Part shown: positions 15,038 to 26,001 of the stretch, piece by piece
How positions within the stretch are numbered: the stretch's first letter is position 1
How the letters are laid out: every line of letters starts with the position of its first letter
Source of the DNA: UKL13-2 sp044229235
GTDB taxonomy: Bacteria; Pseudomonadota; Gammaproteobacteria; Burkholderiales; Usitatibacteraceae
DNA length: 64,000 nucleotides
Assembly: GCA_044229235.1 (NCBI GenBank)
Contig: JBGATH010000015.1
Coordinates: 24,975-88,974 of the forward strand
Direction: 5' to 3'
Translations under genes and position numbers: made by a program
Notes under the pieces: generated by a model
What the model saw: only the letters and a program-made list of their open reading frames with translations
Told to the model about the DNA's origin: nothing
Databases searched by the model: none

Positions 15038-16266
15038 CAGGAGCGATAGTCCGCGTTGATCTTGACGTAGTCGTAGGAAAAATCACATGTCCAGACCGTC
15101 GCCTCTTCCAGCCCGCGATTCAGTTCCACGCGCACCAGGATCTCCGCCTGCTTCATTACCGCCACACCCTGCTCTTCGGTATAGCTGGCGGCGCGGCCGC
15201 CCTTTTCTGCGACCAGCACATCGCCCAGGAAAACCTGCAGCTTGGCCGTATCGAGGTCGGCCACGCCGGCATAGCCGATGGCCGCGAGAATGCGACCCAG
15301 GTTCGGATCGCTGGCAAAGAATGCCGTTTTCACCAGCGGCGAGTTGGCGATGGCCTTGCCGATCTTCAGGCACTCGGCGCGCGTCTTGCCGCCGTTCACC
15401 TGCACGGTCATGAATTTGGTGGCGCCTTCGCCGTCACGCACAATCGCCTGCGCCAGCAGGATGGCCACCTCGTTCACCGTATCCTGAAGCAGGGCGTACT
15501 CGGCGGTGCCTTCACCGTTGATGGGCGGATTGCCGGCCTTGCCGGTTGCCACCAACACCAGCGAATCATTGGTTGAGGTGTCGCCGTCGACGGTGATGGC
15601 GTTGAACGACACATCCGCGGCTTCCTTGACCATGTCCTGCAGCACATCCTCGCCGACGACCGCATCGGTGGCGATGAAGCCGAGCATGGTGGCCATGTTG
15701 GGCTCAATCATGCCCGCGCCCTTGGAAATGCCGGTAATGGTGACCTTGTGGCCATCGATATCGACGCAGCGCGATATGCCTTTGGGCACCGTATCGGTGG
15801 TCATGATGGCGTGCGCGGCATCGAACCATCCATCGGGCGTGAGGTGGCTGATGCATTGCGGGATGCCGCCGACGATGCGATCCATCGGCAAATGTTCGAG
15901 AATCACCCCGGTCGAAAACGGCAGCACCTGCGTGGGCTTGCAACCCAATTGCGCGGCAACCTCGATACAGGTGACGTGCGCGTCGGCCAGGCCGCGTTCA
16001 CCGGTGCCGGCATTGGCGCAACCGGTGTTGATGACCAGCGCGCGGATTTCGCTGTGCTTTTTCAAGTGCTCGCGACACACCAGCACCGGCGCGGCGCAGA
16101 AGCGATTCTGCGTAAACACGCCGGCTGCGCGCGCGCCGGCTTCAAGGGCGATCACCAGCATGTCCTTGCGGTCGGGTTTCTTGATGTGCGCTTTCGCGTA
16201 GCCCAGCTTGACGCCTGTCACAGGCAGCAGGGAGTCGGACGTCGGCAACGTGTAATTGACGGCCAT
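15037..16266 (-). CDS. argJ: glutamate N-acetyltransferase / ornithine acetyltransferase ArgJ
   Basis: 409 aa. The Thr nucleophile is residue 203 in the autoprocessing motif KGAGMIEPNMATML, cleaved between Ala202 and Thr203 into alpha and beta chains. ALVINTGCANAGTGERG (86-102) and FFASDPNLGRILAAIGYAG near residue 325 are further family blocks. ArgJ transfers acetyl from N-acetylornithine to glutamate in the cyclic arginine pathway. It is divergent from the cupin gene across 43 bases, and heads the argJ-DUF815-Nudix/ThiE operon. Confidence 0.96.
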   Translation of the reverse strand: MAVNYTLPTSDSLLPVTGVKLGYAKAHIKKPDRKDMLVIALEAGARAAGVFTQNRFCAAPVLVCREHLKKHSEIRALVINTGCANAGTGERGLADAHVTCIEVAAQLGCKPTQVLPFSTGVILEHLPMDRIVGGIPQCISHLTPDGWFDAAHAIMTTDTVPKGISRCVDIDGHKVTITGISKGAGMIEPNMATMLGFIATDAVVGEDVLQDMVKEAADVSFNAITVDGDTSTNDSLVLVATGKAGNPPINGEGTAEYALLQDTVNEVAILLAQAIVRDGEGATKFMTVQVNGGKTRAECLKIGKAIANSPLVKTAFFASDPNLGRILAAIGYAGVADLDTAKLQVFLGDVLVAEKGGRAASYTEEQGVAVMKQAEILVRVELNRGLEEATVWTCDFSYDYVKINADYRS

Positions 16267-16309
16267 GAAATATCTACTCTTTGCGGGGGGAGTCCGGCAA
16301 AATTATGGC

Positions 16310-16696
16310 ATGGAAACCAAATCCACCCTTGAGCTTCCCGCCGCGACCCGCTACGCCGAGGTTGCTGACTTTGTCACCAAGGATGGATCGGTGATTCGCG
16401 AACTGCTGCATCCGCTGCACCACCCGGTGCGTTCCATGAGTTTTGCCGAGGCCGTCGTTGAACCGGGGGAGACCACGCGGCTGCATGCGCACCGTGCCAG
16501 CGAGGAGATTTACCACATCACCCAGGGCAGCGGCCTGATGCGACTCGGCGACCAGCGGTTTGCGGTCGCGCCCGGCGACTCGGTGGTCATTGCACCCGGC
16601 ACAGCCCACTGCATCACCGCGACCGGCACCGGACGCCTGCATCTCCTGTGCGCCTGCCACCCGCCCTACAGCGACGACGATACCGACTTGCTGTAG
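16310..16696 (+). CDS. cupin domain protein
   Basis: 128 aa from the ATG at 16310; an upstream in-frame start at 16256 overlaps the argJ start region and is less likely. A single cupin barrel: motif 1 EPGETTRLHAHRASEEIYHITQGSG in two parts around residues 49-73, and motif 2 PGDSVVIAPGTAHCI around 88-102. Metal-binding His residues (LHAH, E, and AH in the second motif) are kept. The substrate is unknown; stand-alone cupins include mannose-6-phosphate isomerase-like and dioxygenase-like proteins. Confidence 0.82.
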   Translation: METKSTLELPAATRYAEVADFVTKDGSVIRELLHPLHHPVRSMSFAEAVVEPGETTRLHAHRASEEIYHITQGSGLMRLGDQRFAVAPGDSVVIAPGTAHCITATGTGRLHLLCACHPPYSDDDTDLL

Positions 16697-16716
16697 GCCG
16701 CACCTGCCGGCCGGTC

Positions 16717-18426
16717 TCAGCCGGCGCGCACCACCACAGCGTCCTGGCCAAACCAGAAACCTTGCGGCTGGTAGTGCAACACGTCTACCCCGCAGGCTTC
16801 GCGCACGCGGTCGACCACGAACTGGCGGGTGGTGAAGGTGGTGCCATAGGTCTCTCCGTCGATTGACGGCGACTCGCTGCTGGCGATGAAGTGCACGCCG
16901 TGTTCATCGAAGCCGACACCCATCTCCGCGGCGACCGCCTCGTTGTGCACGCTGAATACCAGCAATCCACCGGGCTTGACTGCACGCAATAAAGCCCGCA
17001 GCCACGGCGCCCACATGTGCGCCGGCAAATGGGTGAACATGGACAGTACGAATACCAGGTCGTACTGCGCCGGAAACGCCACCTTGTCCGGATCGTGCGC
17101 AGACGCAAATGCGCGCGCGCCGAACTCGGCTTGCAGGAACTCCACGCTGCCGGGCATGACGTCCGCGCAGGTCACTCGGCCCGGCAATACTTTCACCAGG
17201 TGCCGCGTAAAACGGCCGAAGCCGGCGGCAAATTCCAGCACGCTCTGCGTTTTCAGCAAAGGGCGATCGACTGCTTCCAGCAGCAACATCAGTTCGGACA
17301 AGGTGCGCCAGCCATCCGCAAGGTATTCACGGATCGGATTGCGGGCAATCTCGTGATTGGCGAAGAACCTGAAAATATCGTCACGCGGATCGATCACGCA
17401 ATTGACCTGCATCCATCGCCCGAACGATTGGGGCGCCTGCATGCGTTCCAGCGCGTTGTGCGCATCGAGATCGGTCGGGTCGACCCTCAGGCGCTCAGCC
17501 AGTCGCTGCGCCTCGACAGAATCGCCATTCGCGGCCGAGGTGCCGGCGGTCGTTGGTGGTTTGGAGTTGGGCATGACAAATGTTTTCCGGTTTTGCGCAG
17601 CATCGCACAGGATGGCTTCCAACTCTTCGCCTGACTTCCAGTGATGTCCGCAAACATACCGCGGTATCCACCATCGGTTGGTGTCCGGTGTCAGCAGCGC
17701 CGGCTCGGTGGAGAAAGCTGCCGTTACAAAGCCTTGGCCTGAAGTTGCCTGGCGCGGCAGGTAATCGTTGACCAGGTAGTCGCTGGTGGTGCCGTAGGGA
17801 TACGCAAACAGGGCGGCGCCGGGATTGGGGGCGACACCTGCAATCGACTCGGCAGCACGGCGGATTTGTGCATCCGCGTCGCTTTGGTTGTCGACACCGG
17901 CGAATGTGCCTTTCAACTGGTCGCGCTGGGCAATCCGCGGGAGCGAATCATGGCAATGGTCCCAGCTGTGGTTGGCGATATGCATCAGCCCGGAGGCCAC
18001 CGCCGGCTGCCACCAGCTGTCGCCCATCCATCCCTGCCCGAGGATGCAGCTGCGATCCATGATGGCGCGCGCCTCGGCGGAGGCAATGACGAACGAGGTT
18101 GCATGCAGGCCCGGCTGCGCATCGCCATGTTCCTCGCGGAAGTCGCGCATGATGTTGAGCATGCTTCGCTGCATGCCTGCGCTGGGGTGAACCAGGTCTT
18201 CGAAGTCGAAATTGGTACCGTCATCGAAAGTAATGGCGACGCACTTTTCCGGCCACGCATTCCCGGGCGCGTCCAGACAAGCCACCAGGTCCACCAGCGG
18301 AACAATGCGCCAGCCGAGCGCGGTGAGCAGGCGCAGATCCTCGCGAAACGCGACGTGATCGTTGCCGCGGTAATCGTTGCCCGCGATATTGAGCGAGTGA
18401 TAGGTGAGTATGGGTATGCCGGACAT
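16717..18426 (-). CDS. polysaccharide deacetylase-methyltransferase fusion protein
   Basis: 569 aa in two parts. Residues 1-285 are an NodB-like polysaccharide deacetylase: LTYHSL at the start, the metal and base motif TFDDG (Asp68, Asp69) and HSWDH (His153, His157). After a Pro/Thr-rich linker (about 286-330), residues 335-569 form a class I methyltransferase with motif I VLEFAAGFGRF (396-406), VFVLSMFTHLPAHMW, and LLRAVKPGGLLVFSVH. No signal peptide is visible, so it may act on cytoplasmic glycan precursors. It lies 5 bases from the 178-codon unknown gene upstream. The pairing suggests deacetylation and methylation of one sugar or glycolipid; this is inference. Confidence 0.85.
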   Translation of the reverse strand: MSGIPILTYHSLNIAGNDYRGNDHVAFREDLRLLTALGWRIVPLVDLVACLDAPGNAWPEKCVAITFDDGTNFDFEDLVHPSAGMQRSMLNIMRDFREEHGDAQPGLHATSFVIASAEARAIMDRSCILGQGWMGDSWWQPAVASGLMHIANHSWDHCHDSLPRIAQRDQLKGTFAGVDNQSDADAQIRRAAESIAGVAPNPGAALFAYPYGTTSDYLVNDYLPRQATSGQGFVTAAFSTEPALLTPDTNRWWIPRYVCGHHWKSGEELEAILCDAAQNRKTFVMPNSKPPTTAGTSAANGDSVEAQRLAERLRVDPTDLDAHNALERMQAPQSFGRWMQVNCVIDPRDDIFRFFANHEIARNPIREYLADGWRTLSELMLLLEAVDRPLLKTQSVLEFAAGFGRFTRHLVKVLPGRVTCADVMPGSVEFLQAEFGARAFASAHDPDKVAFPAQYDLVFVLSMFTHLPAHMWAPWLRALLRAVKPGGLLVFSVHNEAVAAEMGVGFDEHGVHFIASSESPSIDGETYGTTFTTRQFVVDRVREACGVDVLHYQPQGFWFGQDAVVVRAG

Positions 18427-18431
18427 GACGG

Positions 18432-18968
18432 TCAGAACGTGCCGATTCTGGTGATTTCATCAACCCAGGCCTGCCGCTGGTCGGCGGGCAAATCGCGAAA
18501 CCACTTCGCGATCAGGTAGCGATGACTGGTGCGAACATAACCGACGCGGGCCGTGACCTGCAAGGACATGGCGTCCCCCACATAGCCGAACCAGGCAGCG
18601 GCGTCGTCCAGGTCGCGGGCGCCGGCTTCCATCATGATCTGGGCAACGCCACCGCGAGCCGCGCATTCGCGGAAGTGCGCTTTCGGCAGGCGCCGGTAAA
18701 AATTGCGCTTCACCGTCAGGCCGCCCTCCAGGTACACGTCCTTGTAGCGTATCCAGTTGCAGAAGCCGACGCACTCTTCATTACCGTCCGGCCACTTGTA
18801 GAGCGCGACGTACTGGTGCCAGTCGCGCGGCTGCACGACGGTCTCCAGGATGTGTATTTGGGCCGGCTGCGGAAAGGCGCTGTTGAAGGACTCCCGGAAC
18901 AGGTCGCTGGCGTAGTGCACCGCGTTATCCGTCTTGAAAGCGCGCAGTGCTTCATTGAATGCAGTCAT
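18432..18968 (-). CDS. protein of unknown function
   Basis: 178 aa, not recognised with certainty. The protein is soluble, without a signal peptide, rich in aromatic and charged residues (for example YVALYKWPDGNEECVGFCNW near residue 53 and RTSHRYLIAKWFRDLPADQR near 146). The layout of strands ending in a short helix could fit an acyltransferase-like fold, but no AcCoA motif can be defended. It ends 5 bases before the deacetylase-methyltransferase gene and is probably co-transcribed with it, so a part in the same glycan-modifying route is likely. Confidence 0.6.
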   Translation of the reverse strand: MTAFNEALRAFKTDNAVHYASDLFRESFNSAFPQPAQIHILETVVQPRDWHQYVALYKWPDGNEECVGFCNWIRYKDVYLEGGLTVKRNFYRRLPKAHFRECAARGGVAQIMMEAGARDLDDAAAWFGYVGDAMSLQVTARVGYVRTSHRYLIAKWFRDLPADQRQAWVDEITRIGTF

Positions 18969-19205
18969 TGGGGAAATCGCTGGTGATTACCGCGCATCTC
19001 AGGCTGGCAACCCGCCTGACACGCGGGCCATGTCCGCCGCCTGAGGTGCCCCGCAACATGGCAAGTATTGCGTTTGCGGGACGGTACCGGCAGATTTTCA
19101 TTGTAAGCTAATACCGCTTTCCAAAAGCAGGCCGCAGCATCGGCGCCGGGCGTTTCCTGCCTGATCTTGCCGCCATTATCACGCCCCCGACAGATTGATC
19201 CCGCC

Positions 19206-20003
19206 ATGAAGAAATCCAATCGCCGTAATACCGCATTCGTGGTGGTCGCCACCAACCACGGCTCGATGCTGGTCAACCGCCACGATTACAAGCTCTACGA
19301 AGGCGGCGGTTACGGCGTCGGTTTCCAGATACTGAACAGCTCCTCGTTCGACCAGGAGGAAGTCGACTTCATCCTGCAGCTGCTGCATACACGGCGGCAG
19401 AACTTCGGCAACGGCGTCATTGCCATCGATTGCGGCGCCAACATCGGTGTGCACACCGTCGAAATGGCGCAGTTCATGCACGGCTGGGGCGAGGTGGTGG
19501 CCATCGAGGCGCAGGAGCGGATCTTTTACGCACTTGCCGGCAACATCACCATGAACAACTGCTTCAACGCACGCGCCATCTGGGCAGCGGTCGGCGCCGC
19601 GAGCGGACTGATAAAGGTGCCGGTGCCGAATTACTTCACGCCTTCCAGTTTCGGCAGCCTCGAGATACGCCCCTCGGACAAGACCGAATTCATCGGCCAG
19701 AATATTGATTACTCAGACGCGCGCACCATGCCGACGCGCCTGATGACGCTCGATGAGCTGCAGCTTCCGCGGCTCGACCTGATCAAGATCGACATCGAGG
19801 GCATGGAAATGGAAGCCTTGCAGGGTGCGGAGCAATCCATCAGCAGACTGCGGCCCCAATTGGTCATCGAGAAAATCAAGACCAACGAGGCCGAACTGCT
19901 GGTGTTCCTCGCGCGCCACAACTACAGAACGTTCCCGCTGGGCATCAATCTGCTGGCCATGCATGAGAGCGATCCCGCAGTAAAGGCCATGACGCAAGCC
20001 TGA
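19206..20003 (+). CDS. FkbM family methyltransferase
   Basis: 265 aa from the ATG at 19206 (a further in-frame start at 19167 is possible). AdoMet motif I VIAIDCGANIGVHTVEMA (71-88), GEVVAIEAQERIFYALAGN, and the FkbM signature LDLIKIDIEGMEMEALQGAE near residue 195 are clear. FkbM enzymes O-methylate sugars or secondary metabolites. It is divergent from the deacetylase operon and convergent with secA. Together with the fusion protein it makes a small islet of glycan or metabolite modification genes. Confidence 0.88.
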   Translation: MKKSNRRNTAFVVVATNHGSMLVNRHDYKLYEGGGYGVGFQILNSSSFDQEEVDFILQLLHTRRQNFGNGVIAIDCGANIGVHTVEMAQFMHGWGEVVAIEAQERIFYALAGNITMNNCFNARAIWAAVGAASGLIKVPVPNYFTPSSFGSLEIRPSDKTEFIGQNIDYSDARTMPTRLMTLDELQLPRLDLIKIDIEGMEMEALQGAEQSISRLRPQLVIEKIKTNEAELLVFLARHNYRTFPLGINLLAMHESDPAVKAMTQA

Positions 20004-20037
20004 AGGGTCGTGTCGCCGGCCTGGCGCGAATGAAATG

Positions 20038-20073
20038 CCGGTTGGCGGTGACTGGCAGGTCGCCACCAACCGG
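20038..20073 (+). terminator. hairpin between convergent FkbM gene and secA
   Basis: CCGGTTGG / CCAACCGG (8 bp), one mismatch, then GGTGAC / GTCGCC (6 pairs with one G-U) around a 6-base loop. It sits 34 bases after the FkbM stop and 8 bases past the secA stop, so it can stop transcription from both sides. No long T-run is present. Confidence 0.6.
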
Positions 20074-20080
20074 TCGTGTC

Positions 20081-22837
<2,757 letters not shown>

Positions 22838-23021
22838 GAAAGGCTTTCGTTATTGTTTTCCGCGCGCAGGCGGTGAGGCGTTTGGACGAGGGGAAATCAG
22901 CGGGATACCGACAATTTCACGAGGAGCGATCCGTCACCGGCACTCGCCAGATGGGGACGCGGGGTGCAATCGCAAGCCCGGGCGCGCAAAGCGCAGGGCC
23001 GGCAATCGCGGCAGGAGAATG

Positions 23022-23984
23022 CTACGGGGCGCGTGCCGACTTGGTGGCGACGGCGGGTTCCTGTTTCTTGACGACGTTCAGGAAACGATTGGGGTTCAGG
23101 GGTACGCCATTTTCGCGTACCTCAAAATGCAGGTGGGGGCCGGTAGCACGGCCGGTGGCACCGAGTTCACCGACTTTTTGCCCTTTCAGAACCACATCGC
23201 CGACCTTGACGTTCATGCGCGACAGGTGGGCGTAACGTGTGGTCAGGCCATTGTCGTGATCGATATCGATCATGTTGCCGTACTCGGTATGCCGTTCGGC
23301 GGAGGCGACGACACCTCCGGCGGCGGCAAGAATGGTCGATCCGGGCGGCGCGTTGAAGTCCACGCCGGTGTGGAACGCCTGGCGGCCGTTGAACGGGTCG
23401 ATCCGGTAGCCGAAATTTGACGAGTAGTAGCTGCCATCAACCGGCAGGATGGTGGGGATGGCTTTGGCGGCGAGGCGGCCGTCCATCAGCACCGAATCGA
23501 GCACGCCCAGCTTGTCGCTGCGGTCATCGAGGATGCGCGAGATCTCCGCCATCTTGGTCTGGAAATCCCCGTAGGAAATCTCCCCCGAGTTGTACGCGGT
23601 TGGCGCCGGGCCACCCTGGCCGGGGACCTCGGAGAAGCGGAACTCGGTCGGCTTGATGCCGGCAGCCTTGCCAAGGCGCTCGCCGAATGCGTCAAGACGC
23701 ATCAGCCGGGCCTGGATTTCACCCAGCTTTACCGCGAGCGAATTGAGCTGCTCGCGCATGTCCCTTTCGGCCTGCTGGGTTTTTTGCTGGGTGAGAGTGG
23801 AAATGAGGCTCTGGATGAACGGGTTCTGAATGTCCACCGCGTATTTCATGGTCAGCCAGTACGTGCCGAGCGCGAACATGAAGCCGGCGCTGATGAAGCC
23901 CATCGCGGCCATGATAATCTGCGACTGCGAAATCGTGACGATCCGGCTTTTCGCCAGACTGTCCGACACCAGAATGATATTCAT
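23022..23984 (-). CDS. M23 family metallopeptidase (peptidoglycan hydrolase-like)
   Basis: 320 aa. An N-terminal membrane anchor (about residues 22-45) and a coiled-coil-like segment (60-100) precede an LytM/M23 domain: FGYRIDPFNGRQAFHTGVDFNAP in two parts (HxxxD zinc motif HTGVD), ending with TGPHLHFEVRENG (HxH motif). All zinc ligands are kept, so it may cleave peptidoglycan cross-links rather than act only as an activator. It lies upstream of secA on the same strand and diverges from the DUF721 gene across 14 bases. Confidence 0.9.
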   Translation of the reverse strand: MNIILVSDSLAKSRIVTISQSQIIMAAMGFISAGFMFALGTYWLTMKYAVDIQNPFIQSLISTLTQQKTQQAERDMREQLNSLAVKLGEIQARLMRLDAFGERLGKAAGIKPTEFRFSEVPGQGGPAPTAYNSGEISYGDFQTKMAEISRILDDRSDKLGVLDSVLMDGRLAAKAIPTILPVDGSYYSSNFGYRIDPFNGRQAFHTGVDFNAPPGSTILAAAGGVVASAERHTEYGNMIDIDHDNGLTTRYAHLSRMNVKVGDVVLKGQKVGELGATGRATGPHLHFEVRENGVPLNPNRFLNVVKKQEPAVATKSARAP

Positions 23985-23998
23985 CCCTCACTCCTCTC

Positions 23999-24496
23999 AT
24001 GGCGCCGATCAGCAAAACCAGCTTCAAGCCAGTCAGCGCCCTGATACGTGAAAACGAGGCAGTCAGACCGATACATGATCGGCTCACGTTCGTTTCACGC
24101 CTCCAACAATCTTTCGCCGACGCTCTACCGCCCGGCCTGAATCAGTCATGCCGCGTGGCAACAGTAGAGGGATCGACGCTGGTAATTGCAGTGGCCAACG
24201 GGGCCGTGGCGGCAAAACTGAAACAGATGTTGCCGCGCCTGCTAGAGAAATTTCGTGAAAATAAAAAGCAAGAACAACAGGTTACATCAATTTCACTGCT
24301 GGTGCAACCCGACTATTTCCGTTTGCCGCCACCTCCGGACAGCGGCCCCGCGAGGGCTGCCATGTCAACGGCGAAGCTCATGGAACTGGCTGAATCCTTG
24401 GGAGATTCGCCGTTAAAGGCCACGATTGAGGGCATTCGAAAGGGCGTGAGCGTGCACTTACAAACAAACCGAAGCGACCGCCAGACCAAGCGCTAG
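23999..24496 (+). CDS. DUF721/DciA family protein
   Basis: 165 aa. The DUF721 domain covers about residues 20-110, with LPPGLNQSCRVATVEGSTLVIAV and a KLKQMLPRLLEKFRENK helix, matching the DciA-type fold that binds nucleic acid. DciA is the ancestral loader of the replicative helicase DnaB in bacteria that lack DnaC. It is divergent from the M23 gene and its stop overlaps by three bases the stop of a small membrane-protein gene on the other strand. The C-terminal 50 residues are variable and basic. Confidence 0.8.
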   Translation: MAPISKTSFKPVSALIRENEAVRPIHDRLTFVSRLQQSFADALPPGLNQSCRVATVEGSTLVIAVANGAVAAKLKQMLPRLLEKFRENKKQEQQVTSISLLVQPDYFRLPPPPDSGPARAAMSTAKLMELAESLGDSPLKATIEGIRKGVSVHLQTNRSDRQTKR

Positions 24497-24672
24497 AGGC
24501 CGCGCTCGATTACATAAATGCCGATGACCAGCAACACTGCAATACCCGTGACCTTGGCAATCAGGGCGGTGATCTTGAGAAATCGCGGATTGCGGGTAAA
24601 CAGGTAGCTGAGCAGGGTGATCCCGCAGCCGATCAGCGCAAACAACAGCAGAAATCGCAGGTCGATGAGCAT
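24493..24672 (-). CDS. small two-segment membrane protein
   Basis: 59 codons on the minus strand: ATG at 24672, TAG at 24493-24495. The translation begins MLIDLRFLLLFALIGCGI and has two hydrophobic segments (about residues 5-24 and 36-54) joined by a basic loop TRNPRFLK. It lies 16 bases downstream of lpxC on the same strand and runs tail to tail with the DUF721 gene. Similar unnamed small membrane proteins sit between lpxC and secA in related genomes as I recall, but the function is unknown. Confidence 0.7.
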   Translation of the reverse strand: MLIDLRFLLLFALIGCGITLLSYLFTRNPRFLKITALIAKVTGIAVLLVIGIYVIERGL

Positions 24673-24688
24673 AGGGGCGCGTCGCCGC

Positions 24689-25605
24689 TCAGGCGGCGGC
24701 GAGGGCCATGTTGCCGAAGGCCTGGGGTAACTGGTCGCGCCGGTCGAAGGTCACAAATTCCCAGGCGGTCTCGTCTGCCAGCAGCGCGCGCACCAACTGA
24801 TTGTTCATGGCGTGGCCTGACTTGACGCCGCGGAAGGCGCCGATCAGCGGGTGGCCCAACATATATAGATCGCCCACCGCATCCAGTGTCTTGTGTTTGA
24901 CGAATTCGTCGTCAAACCGCAGTCCTTCGGCATTCAGTACCCGGAAGTCGTCGATCACGATCACGTTGTCCAGCGAGCCGCCGCGACCGAGTCCGGCCTT
25001 GCGCATGGCTTCGACTTCGTGGGTGAAGCCGAAAGTCCGCGCGCGCGCCACTTCCTTTGCGAAGGACATCTTGGCAAGTCGATCTCGATGTCCGACGCCG
25101 ACTTGGCGAACACCGGATGATCGAACTGGATATTGAACTGCAGCTTGAAGCCGTTGAATGGCGAAAGCGACACGTAGCGATCCTTGTCGGTCAGTTCGAT
25201 GTGCTTCTTCACCCGGATGAAGCGCTTGGCCTTGCCCTGTTCCTCTATGCCTGCGGATTGCAGCAGAAAGATGAAGGGGCCGGCACTGCCGTCCATGATG
25301 GGAACTTCCTCAGCCGACAGGTCGACGTAGGCGTTGTCGATACCGAGTCCTGCAAATGCGGACATCAGGTGTTCCACCGTGGCGACGCGCGCACCCGTCG
25401 CGGCATCCTCGATTCGGGTGGACATGCGGGTGTCATTTACATTCAGCGCGTGGGCTTTCACGGCCGGCGCACCCGGAAGATCGGTGCGGCAAAACACGAT
25501 GCCCGTGTCGGGCGCAGCCGGTCGGATCAGCATCTCGACCCGGTGGCCCAGATGGACGCCGACACCGGTGGCGCGGACTTTGTTCTTGGTGCGCTGCTTG
25601 ATCAT
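24689..25605 (-). CDS. lpxC: UDP-3-O-acyl-N-acetylglucosamine deacetylase LpxC, frameshifted in this sequence
   Basis: Two overlapping frames together encode a whole LpxC of about 305 aa. The first (25605 down to about 25076) holds the zinc motif VEHLMSAFAGLGIDN and reads into ASDIEIDL. The second (about 25069 down to 24689) continues KMSFAKEVARARTFGF, then HKTLDAVGDLYMLGHPL and the catalytic GHAMNNQLV. One missing base near 25076-25079 (GACTT-GCC in place of an expected GACTTC GCC) explains the break. LpxC performs the first committed and usually essential step of lipid A synthesis, so a sequencing or assembly error is the simplest reading; a true mutation or programmed shift is less likely. 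Confidence 0.88.
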
Positions 25606-25629
25606 GACTGCACTAATAGACTGAAACTA

Positions 25630-25651
25630 TTGGAATTTGGTTCCAATTTTA
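25630..25651 (-). promoter_or_regulatory. candidate extended -10 promoter and inverted repeat before lpxC
   Basis: On the minus strand TGTTAAAAT (extended -10, TAAAAT at 25646-25651) precedes the lpxC start by about 40 bases. It overlaps by one base a perfect inverted repeat TTGGAA-TTTGG-TTCCAA (25630-25646) in an AT-rich patch. A separate promoter would let lpxC be expressed apart from ftsZ. Both calls rest on sequence pattern only. Confidence 0.4.
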
Positions 25652-25689
25652 ACATTTTCAATCCATGCCTTCAGCGCATTTGCGGCAGT

Positions 25690-25841
25690 TCAGCCCTTCT
25701 TCTTGCCTGCGGGGGCGGCCTTCTTGTCGGCGTCCTTGGCGTCGGCCTTTTTCTGGTCGCCGAGCACCGTGGTCCCGGGCAAACCTTGAAGGCAGGGCAT
25801 TTTTCACATCCGGCAACGATGGCGATGGGGCAGACAGTCAT
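25690..25841 (-). pseudogene. small Cys-rich protein gene with one-base deletion
   Basis: The ATG at 25841 starts MTVCPIAIVAGCEKCPAFKVCPG, a compact stretch with five Cys that resembles small CPxCxxC-rich proteins recalled from other betaproteobacteria. At the CCCGGG near 25772-25777 the frame turns into a low-quality Arg/Pro-rich tail. Adding one base there restores TTVLGDQKKADAKDADKKAA and a stop at 25690, giving 50 codons in total. The length of 152 bases is one short of a multiple of three. A Lys/Ala/Asp-rich tail is normal for such small proteins. The function is unknown; the Cys pattern suggests metal binding. Confidence 0.55.
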
Positions 25842-25951
25842 GGTTTCTGGCTCCGATGGGACGGGGATCAATTCATCATGGCACCGCACGCGCGGCTTGA
25901 CGTCATGGCTGCGGAAACCGCAACGCTTGCGAATCAACAGGGGGCACTTCG

Positions 25952-25983
25952 CCATCCGGGCGGAGGGAGAGTCGCCCGGATGG
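25952..25983 (-). terminator. strong hairpin after ftsZ
   Basis: CCATCCGGGCG and CGCCCGGATGG are perfect 11-base complements around a 10-base loop, 18 bases past the ftsZ stop. No T-run follows, so it could be a Rho-linked end or an mRNA 3' stabiliser for the dcw transcript. Confidence 0.5.
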
Positions 25984-26001
25984 TTGGTGCACCGGCGGTT
26001 T

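Noticed and set aside
18998..19045. Nested inverted repeat CTCAGGC...GCCTGAG between the unknown gene and FkbM
   Set aside because: It was considered as a fifth copy of the dispersed repeat, but the arm sequence does not match; loop sizes are large and it may be chance in GC-rich DNA.
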